Source of the DNA: Watersipora subatra
Lineage: Eukaryota; Bryozoa; Gymnolaemata; Cheilostomatida; Watersiporidae
Direction: 5' to 3'
DNA length: 64,000 bases
Assembly: GCF_963576615.1 (NCBI RefSeq)
Contig: NC_088711.1
Coordinates: 23,654,182-23,718,181 of the forward strand
Below, piece by piece: positions 44,229-57,565 of this stretch (positions within the stretch are counted from its first letter, which is position 1; each line of letters begins with the position of its first letter). Under the pieces are notes generated by a model. The model saw only the letters and a list, made by a program, of their open reading frames with translations, did no database searches and was not told the DNA's origin. The position numbers and the translations under genes were made by a program.

Positions 44229-47200
44229 ATGTCTTCAAACGAGCATCTTTCCACCGGTGACAGCATCAACGATGCTCTTCTACAAGTAGGCGACATACGA
44301 AAGTATCAGATATGCATGCTGCTTGGAACAGCTGCCTGCTGCATGCTTACCTCAATGCAGTCGCTTGTCCTAGTTTTCACTCAGGCAGACATGGACTACA
44401 GGTCAGTGATAAACTACACAAGGCTATTGTACAACACAGGCTTATTTTGGTTGTTGCTGATCAATCTGTATTTACAGACTTTACAGACTGTTCAACTAGT
44501 TTTGGGTAAACTTCCAGCTCAGCCTTAATAGGTAATAAACTAATAGGTATGAATCCCTTTATTGCACAACATGAAGGGATATGAATTATATTGGTTTAGT
44601 TCTGGTTTTATTCTTGTCAATTAAGTATTTTGCTGATATTATCAACTTAAATTGAGTCTGCAGTTCTGATGAGAGTGAAAGCACTGCTGTTTGCTACGAG
44701 AACCTGAATGACTATGACTTCTCATTACGTAGTCTCTCATTATTTTTAAACTCTTGTTGCTGCTGTCTTTACGATCTTGAAAGGTAAAGCAACTCCAATC
44801 AAGTAATGTGTATCAGGGGAAAATTGCTTTCAACTCCAAAGTCAAAACACGTTCATGCGTTACGGCAAAGGATATTTTGGTGATTTGCCAACAGGATTTG
44901 TGAATTGTGTAGGACTCGCCTGTTTGCGATGACTCTTCAAACTAGCAGCTAAATATAAACCAGCCAATGAGTTGAAATGTTTCAGGTGTGGCAGTCATCT
45001 CTTTTCACTCCTTACATGCTTATCCACAGGTGTGCTGATGCTGGGTTTGAGAATTTCAGTGGCAAGTATCTGGTGGAAAACATGACAGATCAATGCGTGC
45101 TTGGAAATACAACTACTGAGTGTTTGAATTTCAAGTACAGTAGCTCAGTCTATGAGAGTACCATAGTCAGTGAGGTGCGTTCCATTACACTAGCCTCAGT
45201 ACCATAGTCAGTGAGGTGCGTTTCATTACAATAGCCTCAGTACCATAGTCAGTGAGGTGCGTTCCATTACACTAGCCTCAGTACCATAGTCGGTGAAGTG
45301 CGTTCCATTACATTAGCCTCATCATCATAATCAGTGAGGTATATTCTATCACACTAGCGTCAGTACCATAGTCAGTGAGGTGCGTTCCATTACACTAGCC
45401 TCAGTACCATAGTCAGTGAGGTGCGTTTCATTACAATAGCCTCAGTACCATAGTCAGTGAGGTGCGTTCCATTACACTAGCCTCAGTACCATAGTCGGTG
45501 AAGTGCGTTCCATTACATTAGCCTCATCATCATAATCAGTGAGGTATATTCTATCACACTAGCGTCAGTACCATAGTCAGTGAGGTGCATTCCATTACAC
45601 TAGCCTCAGTACCATAGCCAGTGAGGTGCGTTCCATTACACTAGCCTCAGTACCATAGTCAGTGGGGTGCGTTCCATTACACTAGCTTCAGTACCATAGT
45701 CAGTGAGGTGCGTTCCATTACACTAGCTTCAGTACCATAGTCTGTGAGGTGCGTTCCATTACACTAGCCTCAGTACCATAGTCAGTGAAGTGCGTTCCAT
45801 TACACTAGCCTCAGTATCATAGTCAGTGAGGTGCGTTCCATTACACTAGCCTCAGTACCATTGTCAGTGAGGTGCGTTCCATTACACTAGCCTCAGCACC
45901 ATAGTCAGTGAGGCGCGTTCCATTACACTAGCCTCAGTACCATAGTCAGTGAGGTGCATTTCATTACACTAGGCTCAGTACCATAGTCAGTGGGGTGCGT
46001 TCCATTACACTAGCCTCAGTACCATAGTCAGTGAGGTGCAAACTATTACACTAGCCTCAGTACCATAGTCAGTGAGGTGCGTTCTATAAGCCCGCTGCGA
46101 ATGACTAGCACCAGTGTCAGTGAGGTGGGGTTTCATAACACTACCCTCAGTATCATAGCCACAGAATTGCACTGCAATACATTAGCCTGAGCACAGCTAT
46201 TTGTAGGTCCAACGTGCGAGAATGTTGTCGATCAGTTTGCTAGTCACAGATAGAAGCTCTGCATAGAAACTATGTCAAGTTTTTATGACACACGATTCTC
46301 CTTACACAGTCTGTGTACAACCGGCCTCCTACCTAAAGCAGACATTTTCAATAGACAGAAGTACCTCTAATAAACCTTGGTAACTAGGCATCTGTTTTTT
46401 TCAGTTTGATCTGGTATGTTCCAATGTCATATGGAGTACAGTGGCTAATACGCTGTTCCTGCTCACACGAATACCCGGTGGTGTCATTGTCGGACAAATT
46501 CTAGACAGGTGAGACTTCAATTATGCATATATGGCATTTTTAGAATGTTATATTACCTCTTATTTCTATTATATTAAACCATATTATATTCATAGAGTAA
46601 TACGCTATATTACATTTTGTTGTACACGTTACAGTATATTATTTTGCTTAATGGCCATGCATTTTGCAACCACTGCATTGTTATATTTTATATGGATACT
46701 AGGTGAATATTGGGCGTTTCTCGGGTAATAAAAGTCTCTGCACAGAAATTTTTTTTTATTTAACATATAACAACAGTTACCATTTTAACTTTCAAACTTC
46801 ATATCATGAGGAAATGCTTTGTGCAAGTCAAATAAATTAAAAAACAAAATAAAAAAACTATAAAAGTGTTTAAATATAAATGGGAAATAATTAGCAAGCA
46901 ATAGCTAAATTAAGTCTGCTTTTTTACGATTACAATAAAAAATGTTTTGGTAATGACACAATTAATATGAACTGAAAAAAAATAAAAATTAAAATCCTGA
47001 ATATGTTGAATTAATAATAACAATGTGTGCATAGAAGTGTGTGTATAGAAAAAGTTATTGTTCCAGCAGAAGCTATTCGTCAAAACATTGAATACGATGA
47101 TACTGGTACCTCTCGATACTGGTACAAATGTAAAAATGGGATATCGGATTTTCTTTGTCTGGTAATTTGGCTGATCGGACAAAAAGAGAGAGAATGTAGA

Positions 47201-50200
47201 GGCTATGCCTACTTGAGATAATGCAATTGTCTGCTTAAAAAGCATTATCCTTGACTGCAATCGAACCTTAGGAAGAACTGGAAATAGAGGCTCATGAAAA
47301 CATGAAAGACCATCGTGTTTCATAGAGTTAAAAGTGTTCATAGAGTTTCAATTGATACGTCATTTAGCTTGTGCATTCGAGAAAAGGGTATACAGTATAT
47401 GATAGGAGCATTGCCCTGCGAAGGACTGTATAGCGCAATGGTTAAGCTTGTCGTTTGAAACTTGCGGTTGCAATAATTGTGAGTTCAAATCCAGCACACA
47501 GTGAGCTTCTAGTTTCAAGATTTTAATAACTATAGCCGTACAGGCAAATATCGAAACAGATGATGAAAGACGATGTTTACAAACATTGAAATTTCTATAT
47601 GTAGATTTAATATCTAAAAACTGGAATTATCGAATTCTATTTGCTTGAAATGTTTTTTCAACAAGAAGTAACTATTGGCTTAAGAATGGTGAATTAGTAG
47701 GCATCACTGTTGAGAACATAAAAAATTATTACCAATTTGTTGGCATGCGCACAGCTGAGATGAAACCTTTCACAGAAAATTTCTTTCTCTTTAAAATATA
47801 CTCAGAATATGTTGTTCCCCTCGTCTAGTTTGGAACAACAACAACAGATTATATTATTACTTAAATAGAACTTATCTGCGAATAGGGCGTGTACAGATTG
47901 CCTCTTTACTTTACCAATAGCTAGAATAATGGTAATTATATTCCAGGCAGGTTGTTTTTTAGAAAACATGGTAAATGTTTTTTAAATGAGTTTTGTGAAT
48001 ATCCTTAGTTTTTATTTCGTATGAATAACTCACCTACTTTACTGTTTCTTGTTTGAGAAAGCCTGGGTCCTTGAACATATTATACTTCAATGAAAAAAAT
48101 GTGGAGATATTGACATGTTTTTTTCAAAGGAGAAAAATTTGTTACATGTAAAGCTGCATACTACCATTGGCTAATGTTTATGGTAGGGATGTCATCTTTA
48201 CTATGCATTTCCTTGACTATAACAATTCATTTAAAAATAATTGATTTTGCATATATTTCTTTTGTTGCTCAACTTTGAAACCTGATTGATGTATATTTGA
48301 TGAGCTTTGACTGGCTGTTTACTCACACTACTTTGTGACAAGCGAAGCATCCTGTATTGACACGCTCTAAATAGCCTCAAGTCACAATTGCTATAGAATA
48401 TATCACCTGATTATTTCTCACCTTATTCACGTGTAGTACAAGACTTAAATTTGTAATGCACGAATTGTAATTCGCGTGTAGATTAATAGATTAATTGCAT
48501 GAAAACTGTGACCCATTTTCAATTTACAAATGTACGATGTCGTTTTTATAGATTCGGCAGAAAGAGAACTATTGTGGTCGGATTGCTGTCTCTTGGAGCG
48601 ACTGGAATGGGGACAGCGTATGCTGTGAATGTTGCTATGTATATAGTGTTCAGGTGTCTCGCTGCTATAGCCATCATGGCTGTCTATGATGGCTGCGGCA
48701 CATTCCGTAAGGAATATAGGATCATCGCTGCCTAAACACTTTGGTTACCTTAATTTTTCAAATGTGATGCATGGTGGTACATGATATTGGGAGCATATTG
48801 ACTGCTCTTTGTTAAGATACCGAGTTTTATGGATATTCTATCAGATGCAGTTAATGTTACCAATTCTCTAGTTATGCAACTTGTTTAAGGAAAAATTTGT
48901 GCAATCTATTTTTAATTCAACAAGAAAACAACCTTCACCATAGCTTGAGTACACATCCTTGTTGGTGACCAGTATGCCTATTAACTGTTTGGTTATGTTA
49001 TTTACATAGCCCTCAGTCTAGCTATCTCAGCTCCAGCTAGTACCCCTTGCATTCCCATGTGTGATTAAGGGATTAGGTTAGATATGTACTCAATGCTTTA
49101 ATTAATGCATAATACATGGGCAACTAGGTACAAGCTCTTGCTTCTGTTTTATTACGGAAAACTAAACTTTTTATATTACAGTTACTGAGGTGACAACTCC
49201 TCGTCAGAGACCAGTAATTCTCACTGGCCTTGTTTTTTCATGGGGATTCGGAATTTGTCTCCTTTCCTTATTTGGTTATTTTATCCGCGACTGGAGACTT
49301 CTGCATATGGCAATCACTGTACCATGCTTTGCATTCTTCATTATGGCTATCTTGTGAGTTGTCCTCTCATTGTATCAACCTGTTCTTCCACTCATTAGCT
49401 CTTCCCTTTCAGATGTTTTTAAAATTTTCTTTTTTGTTTCACTTCTCCTTTGTTTCCTCTCTTTTTATTAGCTTTTTTCTCTATGTCATAAATCACATGT
49501 GTCTGTTTTTATAAATGCATTGCCATGAGGTAATATTGCTGCATGTTGCTTTTAAATAAAAAAAACTTATCATACGGAATTGTCCTTGATTTACCAATGT
49601 TGTTAAAAAGACAATTGAATATTAGCTAGGTACATCATAGTCCAATGACATGATTGTCACCGAGTCCATTCTTGTGTATTGTGTAGCCTGTTTGATGAAT
49701 CACCCCACTGGCTGTACAGTCAAGGAAAGACTAAGGAAGCCCAAACCATCCTGGAAAAAATAGCTTTCTGGAATGGTTGCTCCCACAATCTAACAGTTAA
49801 TCTAACAATAAGGAACAATTGTGAACTTACCCCTGACATTGATGGTCATGAGAAGCTTGAACAAGCATCAAAGGAAGAAGTTGGTGACTCGGAGACAAAT
49901 GAGTGCATGCAGATATTAAGGAACAAAAGATTTCTGATTGTTCTGGGGATTTGTGCTTTTGGATGGTAAGAAGACAACTCCATTCAACTATTACAATTTT
50001 ATCATTACATTCTGGTGTTGAACTTGTTTTGTGCTGGTTAATCTTATTATCTAAAAGAGGCAGCGTGTTTACTTTTTTACTGCATTATTGATCATGTTCT
50101 GTGATCAATCACTAATGATCTACCTATGGAGTTCAATGTCAAAAGTTTCTACAACACTAAGACTATTTATGGCTTGGTTAATCACAGGTTGGCATGTAAC

Positions 50201-52667
50201 ATGGGGTACTCAGGCTTAGCAATGGGCCTTGGCTCCTTGTCAGGAGATATCTACATCATCAACCTGATCGGAGGTGCCACAGAACTAGTGTCCTATTGCA
50301 TTGCGTTTCTTGTTATACCAGGAGGTAGAAAGCTCATTTACATCAGTCTCCTGGCAGCTGGTGGAGTTGGTCTTATAACAGCAGCGATTGTACAAGAGTT
50401 CTCACCAAGTGAGATATTATTCATTTTAGTTTTTAGTTAAAATTCACAAAAAATACTAGCATGCCAAAGAAGTGAATAAGTTTCATAACAAGCTACGTGT
50501 TTCTTATTATTGTGGTGATGTGACAAGGATTTAGATATAACAAACAAGTATAAACATAATATTATATATTAAACATTGAAACAAAAGCATGTAATATTTT
50601 TAATAACATATTTGAATAAATGAGGCTCTGAGTTTTGTTTTGATATATAATAGATGCAACTTCAAAGCATCAGCTAGTAACTATGCTAACATACTTAAGG
50701 AAATTAGTCAAATTTTAGGGCGGTCAGTTTATTTTTAATATCGTTGTGATTGGTCAATTCTATTTGTCTTTTGTAGCATTTACACAGCTCCATGTACATG
50801 CATATTCATCTCTTATTAAGTGATAATTCCTAATGTAAATATTTTATTTGCTTTCTGCTTACAACTTAAATGCTTGAATATTATTATTATTATTTGTATA
50901 GTTGTATAGGTTGTAGTTAATGCTAAACATTGAATTATATTAAACCTTTGAGTGCCTTTAATGTTTTAAAAGAAGAAGCATATTATGTGGCTCGAGCAGA
51001 CCTGTATGAAGGGACACCTACTGCCAGGTGTCAGTGTCATACCAACTACTATTTCCTGTGCAGGTTTGGTCTGGCTTGTTATTACAACTACCATGGTTGG
51101 TCGGTTGAGTGTAGCCGCAGGCTGGCAAATCATGTATCTGTGGTGCATAGAGTTATTCCCGACAACCACGAGGGCTACGATGCTTGAAGTCTCCATGTGG
51201 ATCGGACACATCGGCAGCGCAGCTGCTCCTTTCATCAATGACATGGTAGGGAAACAATAGTGAAAACTTTTTTATTGTCAGCTGTAAGATCTGAACTGGC
51301 TTGTTCCGGCAGCATTGCTGCCTTTCTAAAACACTACTCTTGATAACTTCATCGAACTTCTGATGGTTCGAACTTTAGCTGCAACAAACTTTTAGATGGT
51401 TTTTACTAAATAGGTCAAGTCAAACCTCTACTTATGGCGGCTGCAAAACACAAAGTTTTTGACAAATGACGCAAAATTTCAGCCACTATTTATTCCGGCA
51501 TGTGGACTAATTTCTAACGTATGATGTCTGAAGGTTATTGGAATGTTGCAGATTTGTAAATCGGCCCATATCTTTGCCTTCATAAGTCTTTAGTTAAATA
51601 GTGTTGCATACTTCCATTTGTGAGTTTTAACTTATGGATACCAAGAAGATTAATAATTAAGAAGAATAGTAATGCCAGAAATTATAGAACAAGTATTAGT
51701 CAGCATCTTCAGTTCCAAACATCTTCAGATCAGTACTTTAAAAACTTCTAAATCTGGAGAGGAGATATTGTGAGGAAGAAAATTGAAGCGGTACAAACAA
51801 TGTTTGAACGAGTGAAATTGAGAGACTTTTCATGATAACTTGAGATAAAGCGTAATAAATATGAAATATAAAAACAAAATAAGTGAATTTAATTATGTAA
51901 TTTACTAGACTTGCCAAGTATATCAGTCACCACCTTTCCCTATGCACCGTTCATCTCCTGTATCTCCTGGTCTTATGTAAATGTGGAGTGGCTATAAAAA
52001 CATATTAACATTTATCATCATCATATTAGTTTAGTTTTTTATATATATTTTATTTTTTACTTTGGAATTGGATTTTTTATTCAGAAATCTTAATATTGAG
52101 TTACATGTATGTCTGTACATAAAAGGTAATTGAGGCAATATGCTACTATTAACACACAGCGAGACAAGCATAAGCGAGGGTTGTCTCGCCTACATCATCA
52201 ATCCCAGGGTGCACAGTGTTGGACTTGTTGTAGACTAAAGTTATAAAGAATCCTAACATCAGTGGAACCATTATCGCTCCTGCTGTCTACGGTGCACTGC
52301 TCATACTCTCTAGCTTCCTGTCTGCCTTTCTACCAGAGACCAATAACAAACCCCTTCCTGTAGATATGAAAGAGGCATCAGCCAACATCGACTCTCCAAG
52401 GTAAATGGACAATCCATAGATATCTTCTGTCAGATAAAACATAGTGGTAGGTAGCTGGATAATCTGTCATCGTTTTAGTTTAAACATGAGCTGTAGATAA
52501 TAACATGGCTATGTGATGCTAAGTTTTGGTAATGACATAGTTATTCAATGACATGGTTACATAGTGCCACAGTTTAGTAATGACCAGTGTCAGGTCTCTG
52601 GCTGATTATCAGTTACCATTGATTCAATCATTTTAGGCAAGATGATGCAAGCATGACGTATCTTTGA
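44229..52667 (+). CDS. SLC22-type organic cation transporter, copy 2 (10 exons)
   Basis: Tandem paralogue of the gene at 10234-28090. Exons: 44229-44401, 45030-45174, 46405-46508, 48552-48706, 49182-49353, 49687-49965, 50188-50408, 51064-51245, 52234-52400, 52637-52667. The exons sum to 1629 bp, encoding 542 residues, the usual SLC22 size. Start ATG 44229 (MSSNEHLSTGDSINDALLQV); end RQDDASMTYL-stop, mirrored by RQEGASTTYL-stop in copy 1, which supports the tiny last exon. Motif A (GQILDRFGRKRT), YFIRDWRLL, DESPHWLYSQGK and FLPETNNKPLP are present. Exons 2-10 equal copy 1 in length base for base. Introns are compact. Differences from copy 1 include many replacements in exon 6, so substrate preference may differ. 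Upstream sequence is in frame but contains a stop, so 44229 is the only reasonable start. Confidence 0.9.
45157..46160 (+). repeat. 41-bp minisatellite carrying the exon 2 splice donor (copy 2)
   Basis: Same unit as 11292-11915 but about twice as long (some 23 units). The first five units (45157-45361) are repeated almost exactly as 45362-45566, a 205-bp higher-order step missing from copy 1. Most units retain GAG|GTGCGT. Confidence 0.95.
46690..47600. repeat. Interspersed repeat with tRNA-like boxes, copy 2
   Basis: Shares its start (ctcgggtaataaaagtctctg), ttatttaacatataacaac and the 3' part with 60510-61735. The tRNA-like segment at 47427-47505 has box A tagcgcaatggttaagc and box B gagttcaaatcc. 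It lies in intron 3 of SLC22 copy 2. A body motif caagattttaataactatag follows the boxes in this copy and in 61640-61670. Confidence 0.6.
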
Positions 52668-53845
52668 GCATTGCTCTTTAAGAAGGGACAGACGACTGCA
52701 AGGACTGATTTACATGCTTTTTAAGTTTTTATAGCCTTATTATTTTGCATTTGAAATTTGTGAAAAGCCTGAGTTTCCTAAAGATTGACTTATTCGTCTG
52801 CATAACTAAGCTATAGTCTGCCTACGAGGAGACTAGTTGAAGTCTAATGATTACTATGAACCACACAGTCATATCTTATAACAGTCTATACTTTTGTACT
52901 AGCTGAATATCCATGGGAAGTACTCTCTAGTATTGCAGTTAGCATCATTTTTCAAAGTAGCTTTATTTGCACTAAAGAGGATAATATAATATTGACATGA
53001 TTTGGTAGAATTATTAATATGTTTTTATGGCTAGCAAACTGAATGCTTTTGTTTTCATTTTTACACTGGCATTTTTATTTTTGTACCTTTAATATTTTGT
53101 ATACTATTTTATTATGTATGTGTACCTTTACAGTTTTATTTCGCTAAATATCGACAACATCTAGTCATTCTCTTAGAGCTTATATATTCACAGAACCTGT
53201 GAATTGGTATGAAAACTGCAACCTAGTAGATTATGCCTTCAGTATGCAGAAAGTTGTGTCTTTGTAATGGACGACAAAAAGCCTGGATTTTTTACATCAC
53301 CTAAGTGATGCAACGTAACAAGTGGGGATGAGTATTGACCAGTGGCAGCGGTGGTTATCAGTTACCTAAGAACTGTCCAGTTGCACGCAGCTCATTGTGC
53401 AACATCTTGAGCTAATTTTAACTAATTCAATGTTTACTCCTTGGGTAAGATAGTAACACTTTATCCAAGTGTTGATGAAAGTATTTTTTTACTACAAAGT
53501 TTTTATGCACCCTCTAAGTATTGGTCAATGTTACACATTGGATTTACATTGTTCATGACAATATCGAAAACACAAACTTGTGTTCTCTAGTGAAAAGACC
53601 GTATGTGTATAATAAATGAGCAAGGATATATATTCAAGCTGTGCAATTCGCTGGTACATGTATTAATCTATGAAAGATTATAGAAATATGTAAACCAGAC
53701 TTTGCTCCTGCAGCGGACCAGGTAAATGTTTAGCGAATAGCATAAGGGATAATTGCAGTTGGGTGCTGAAATGGATGAACCTTGTTCATGGTGTTTATAA
53801 GTACATTTTCAGTTGTCAAAACATAATACATTAGAAATTCCCCTG
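52668..53845. other. Downstream region of SLC22 copy 2
   Basis: Matches 28091-29110. Non-coding. Confidence 0.5.
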
Positions 53846-54965
53846 TCATACAGCCCACGACCAAAGTGATCTTGGAAAAAATAAAAGGTACTGATGGTTG
53901 AGAAATGCAATATCAGCAGTCAAATGGCACTGCAGTGCAATAGGATAACTGCAATGGTAGCTGTGATGTACTGGGTGTGGGTGTTATTATATACAACAAA
54001 AAGCAATAATGAAAGGAAAAGATTATATGTTTATATCTCTCCCCCTGCAATAGGAGAAATGCAATATTGGCCAATATTAGAAGTAATATGCACTGATATT
54101 ATTAGAATAACCAATATTATTAATATAGTAATACAGTAATAATAGAAAACCAATGCACAATTTTGTTTACATTTCAAAACGTCATAGCTAACAATATCAA
54201 AAAGTTGTGATATTTATGTAGATATTTAGAAAATCTATTTAACAAAACTATTTAGAAAAAATAATAACAGTAACATATTGCCCATCATCGATGTTGTTAG
54301 TGTGACTATAACACTTCAATAGTCATCCAAACTTATAATTAAATATTGTAATAATCTCATAAGAATCGTTAAAAAAATATCATCGTCATTTCTTTTACTT
54401 TCACTGCTTTGGACATCAGTTAGAATACCAAAGTACTCAAAAGTGTCTAAAATGTCAGTTACGTTGAAATCGGCAAAAAAGAAACGATTATATTTCAGAA
54501 CTTCTATGTTAATTACAGAAACTTTCGACAATTCAACAATGCTATATACTGGCAAAATGTGCACACTATTTTTTCGTAAAATGCGCACGACTTAATGGTT
54601 CTATTCTCTGTCGCTCGGCGTTTCGTTTGCCGGTCTTGATTTTAACAAAATCAAGGCTTGGCAAGTTTTAATAACGATTTTCGGCCAAAATAATCTATCT
54701 ATTTATGTAAAATCTGATCAGATGGGTAAGTTTTAAGATATTGTCGACAATTTAAAAAGACTTGGTAACATATTTAAATAGGTTTATATGTGTTTTGTAT
54801 CGTTATTATTTTTAAACGACTCTACACAAAAATGGTTAAATTTGTTGATGAGATTTCGGTACAAGGGTTTGCAACGTTGTTGATGAATAATTTTCGTGAG
54901 TTGTGTGCACATGCATTTATCATAAAACTCTCAAACATTCGCTCCGCTTGTGTTTGGTCGTGGGA
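53846..54965 (-). mobile_element. Helentron-like non-autonomous element (inverted copy)
   Basis: An inverted counterpart of 40950-42240 lacking the 35-bp array. The minus-strand 5' end is TCCCACGACCAAACAC; near the 3' end lies GGTCGTGGGCTGT and the terminus gggaatttctaat. Two short frames are open in both copies, but substitutions between them are mostly amino-acid-changing, so there is no sign of protein constraint. Confidence 0.45.
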
Positions 54966-55185
54966 AAAAATATAGCCTATGTTAATCACCATATGTGTAT
55001 TTCAAATAAGGTTCCTTCTTTGAGGAGGTCATGCATAACCTTGTGTTTTTTTACATAGAGATAATATAAGATTTGAGTCTGCCCTACCTACAACAAAGGT
55101 GAGAAGACAACTGCTCAGCTGTGAATTTACAGCTATTGGATGTCAATTTTTAGTAGTCGCGTTAAGAGATTATTATAATATACCG

Positions 55186-55310
55186 TAAAATCTGTATTTA
55201 AACGCTGCCTTTAGAGGGTTAAAAGAAAATTTTAATTTAAGCGTCACTCCTAATAAAATGTCAGTAAAGGAAGTGTTGAAAAATAGAGCGCCATGGTGTT
55301 CAAGTCAGAT
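55186..55310. mobile_element. Fragment of the TAAAACCTGTATTT TIR family
   Basis: Reads gtaaaatctgtatttaaacg, then gcgtcactcctaataaaatg and ggcgtt-like DNA at the right. Corresponds to joined terminal parts of the element at 36093-37525. It truncates the gypsy fragment next to it. Confidence 0.55.
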
Positions 55311-56960
55311 ATATCAGAGCCTATTACCTCCCAAATGCAGGAAGACAATATGCATTGTACCATTGGCTGGTGTCTAATGTCACTAAGGCAAATGCAAGTA
55401 TTACAGCTTTTCACAAAGTTCTCAATGTCATTACTGACACCAGGCCACCAAATGTAGGCCTGCGGACGGCGACTACATTTTGAAATACCTTGGTGACCTT
55501 CATGGCATTTTGCTAAACACAACTCCCGCAAGGGTTCCGGGATGAAAATACGAGAGTCATACATTATTAACCCATTGCACAAGGTCAAATTATGTTTAAA
55601 CGTATAAAATTTTGACATCTCATTACTGAACGATTGCATAGGAGTTCTCCAATTATTTTTAATATGACAAAGGAGCTCTTTACTAACATTATCAGTTTTC
55701 ATAGCATTTCTAATCTTGTTTTCACATTCTTCTGTATCTATCAAAGATGCTATAATAGCCCCTACCTATGCATCGATTTCCCTACTTTTGTTGAGGTCTA
55801 GAAAATCATAATTGCTGTTAGGACGACTCAATGAGTCTGTTAAAGGTTGACTTGCAATAAAATTCACATTACAGTTATTTGGTATCAAAAGATTTAACAT
55901 GTCTTACTCTGTTGTTTTGTAGGCGCAAAATACGTATGTGGAAAGGTGATTACAAGCTCTTAAAAGCTCAAAAACTAACAGTTAATCACATCCACACGAG
56001 ACCGCCAAAGTTTGGATTCTCTTTCCAAAACGGCTTAAATGTGATGCAGTTGTGAGAGATGGTTTCTGTTTACACTTTCATGCAACTTTATTCGTCGAAC
56101 TATTTTCACAAATATACTTCACGCATTCAATAAAACCATGTCTATTGTTCTTACGCCTCTGTTTTATCGTCATCGTAATGCTGTCACTTTTAGCAGTGAT
56201 ATATTATAAGTTATAACTTACCATAAAAATTTGTCTAATTTTTGAACCTTACCTCGAAAGAGTACATATCATTGTCTGATAATCATGATGAGCCTTTTGG
56301 TCACCTGTGATAATCAAAAAGTGCTGCAAAATTATTTGCGAAGTATTGAGTCACATGATCAGATCACGACTTGCCGATTAGACCAGGCCAAAACAAAACT
56401 GTAAAGTAGCGAGCATCTATATTTGATACGGGGTCTTCGGTAAAACTTGAAGTGCTTGTCATAAACTAGTGCTACGATAAGTTTTATATTGAGCTTTTTA
56501 TTGGCCTTTCAATTCACGTGAGAACATACGTGACAAGACAATAACCAAATTTTTTGGCTACGTCATCGAAATCAAGAGATTCCAATCTACGGCGGCTTTT
56601 CGTCTTTGAGCCTTGAAAAGAGCATATAATCACATTTCCACATATTTTGCACTTACAACACAGCAGAGTAAGACATGGTGAATCTTTTGATACCAAATAA
56701 CTGTAATGTGAATTTTATTGCAAGTCAACCTTTAAACACATATTGACGCTTGGTGTATGAAATATGTTGGGGTCATACCTCATCAACTGTAGCCTAAAAC
56801 ATTGAACTCTTACTGGCAGATTGGCCATCTTTTTTATTCAAGATAAGCACTAATGGCTTTTTGCCTGTCTCGATTTCAATGTTACATCCAACCAAATAAA
56901 AATCAAATTTCTGACAAGCCCAAGTGATGGCCAATAGTAGAGTAGGAGTGCATCAAAAAG
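55311..56960 (-). pseudogene. Ty3/gypsy RNase H to integrase fragment, split by a TTAA MITE
   Basis: The minus strand from 56960 reads LAITWACQKFDFYLVG, IEIETGKKPLVLILNKKDG, a stop, and a degenerate YDPNIFHTPSV (gypsy RNase H and connection). After the MITE (55844-56731) it resumes as DSLSRPNSNYDFLDL, then a zinc-binding integrase region: H-X3-H (CHEGHQGISKC), YIWWPGVSNDIENFV and C-X2-C (CNTC). The integrase core is missing. At least two stops. Ty3/gypsy elements copy and integrate themselves; this is an inactive remnant. Confidence 0.8.
55844..56731. mobile_element. TTAA-flanked MITE family 1, third copy
   Basis: TTAA at 55840-55843 and 56732-56735. 888 bp, long TIRs starting AGGTTGACTTGCAATA. 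Inserted in the gypsy remnant; the gypsy reading frame resumes across it. Confidence 0.9.
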
Positions 56961-57565
56961 TTGTCAAACGAGTGATTTATTCCTTTTGGAGGTGGGCTAT
57001 GTGATAAGAGTGGCATCTAGACCAGAATTTCAAGCTGATTTCAAATATCTAGTTTCTACACTTCTCAGATTTTCCATTTTTGAGCAATATAATTAAAATA
57101 TTATTTTAATTAAATAAATGTCTGTAATGTTTTATGTGCGTCTACCAACAATGTGATAATAAAACTGGCACATATATACTAAATAATTAGCAATAACCCA
57201 AGTTGGAGTCAATTGTGGTAAAATTAAAATATTTATAATAAAATAAAACTAAAATATTTATTATTCAAATATTAGAATAATATCATAGTTGTATTATATA
57301 ATATTATGCTTTTCCAGTTTGGTTGATATTGCGGCAGCTTTACAGTTTGTCCTTGTTATTCAGCAACTCTCATATCATTACAAATCTGCATAGCAGAATG
57401 AAAAGTATGTTTAAAGACTCAGACCATGTATATATAATATTTTAGTATGCATAATATATTCATCTTCAATGCTTATTATGTGGAACCTTGTACTCTAATA
57501 TGTAAGTAAAATTTCAATTAGTCAGTCTTTTATACAGTATGACATGCATGTATATGTAGTGTAAT
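56961..57565. other. AT-rich non-coding sequence
   Basis: No gene or terminal repeat recognised. Several AATATT-rich stretches. Confidence 0.4.

Noticed and set aside
40869-54975. Two short divergent ORFs open in both Helentron-like copies
   Set aside because: Comparing the copies, most substitutions change the amino acid (about 7 of 8 and 17 of 21 codons), so there is no sign of protein constraint.
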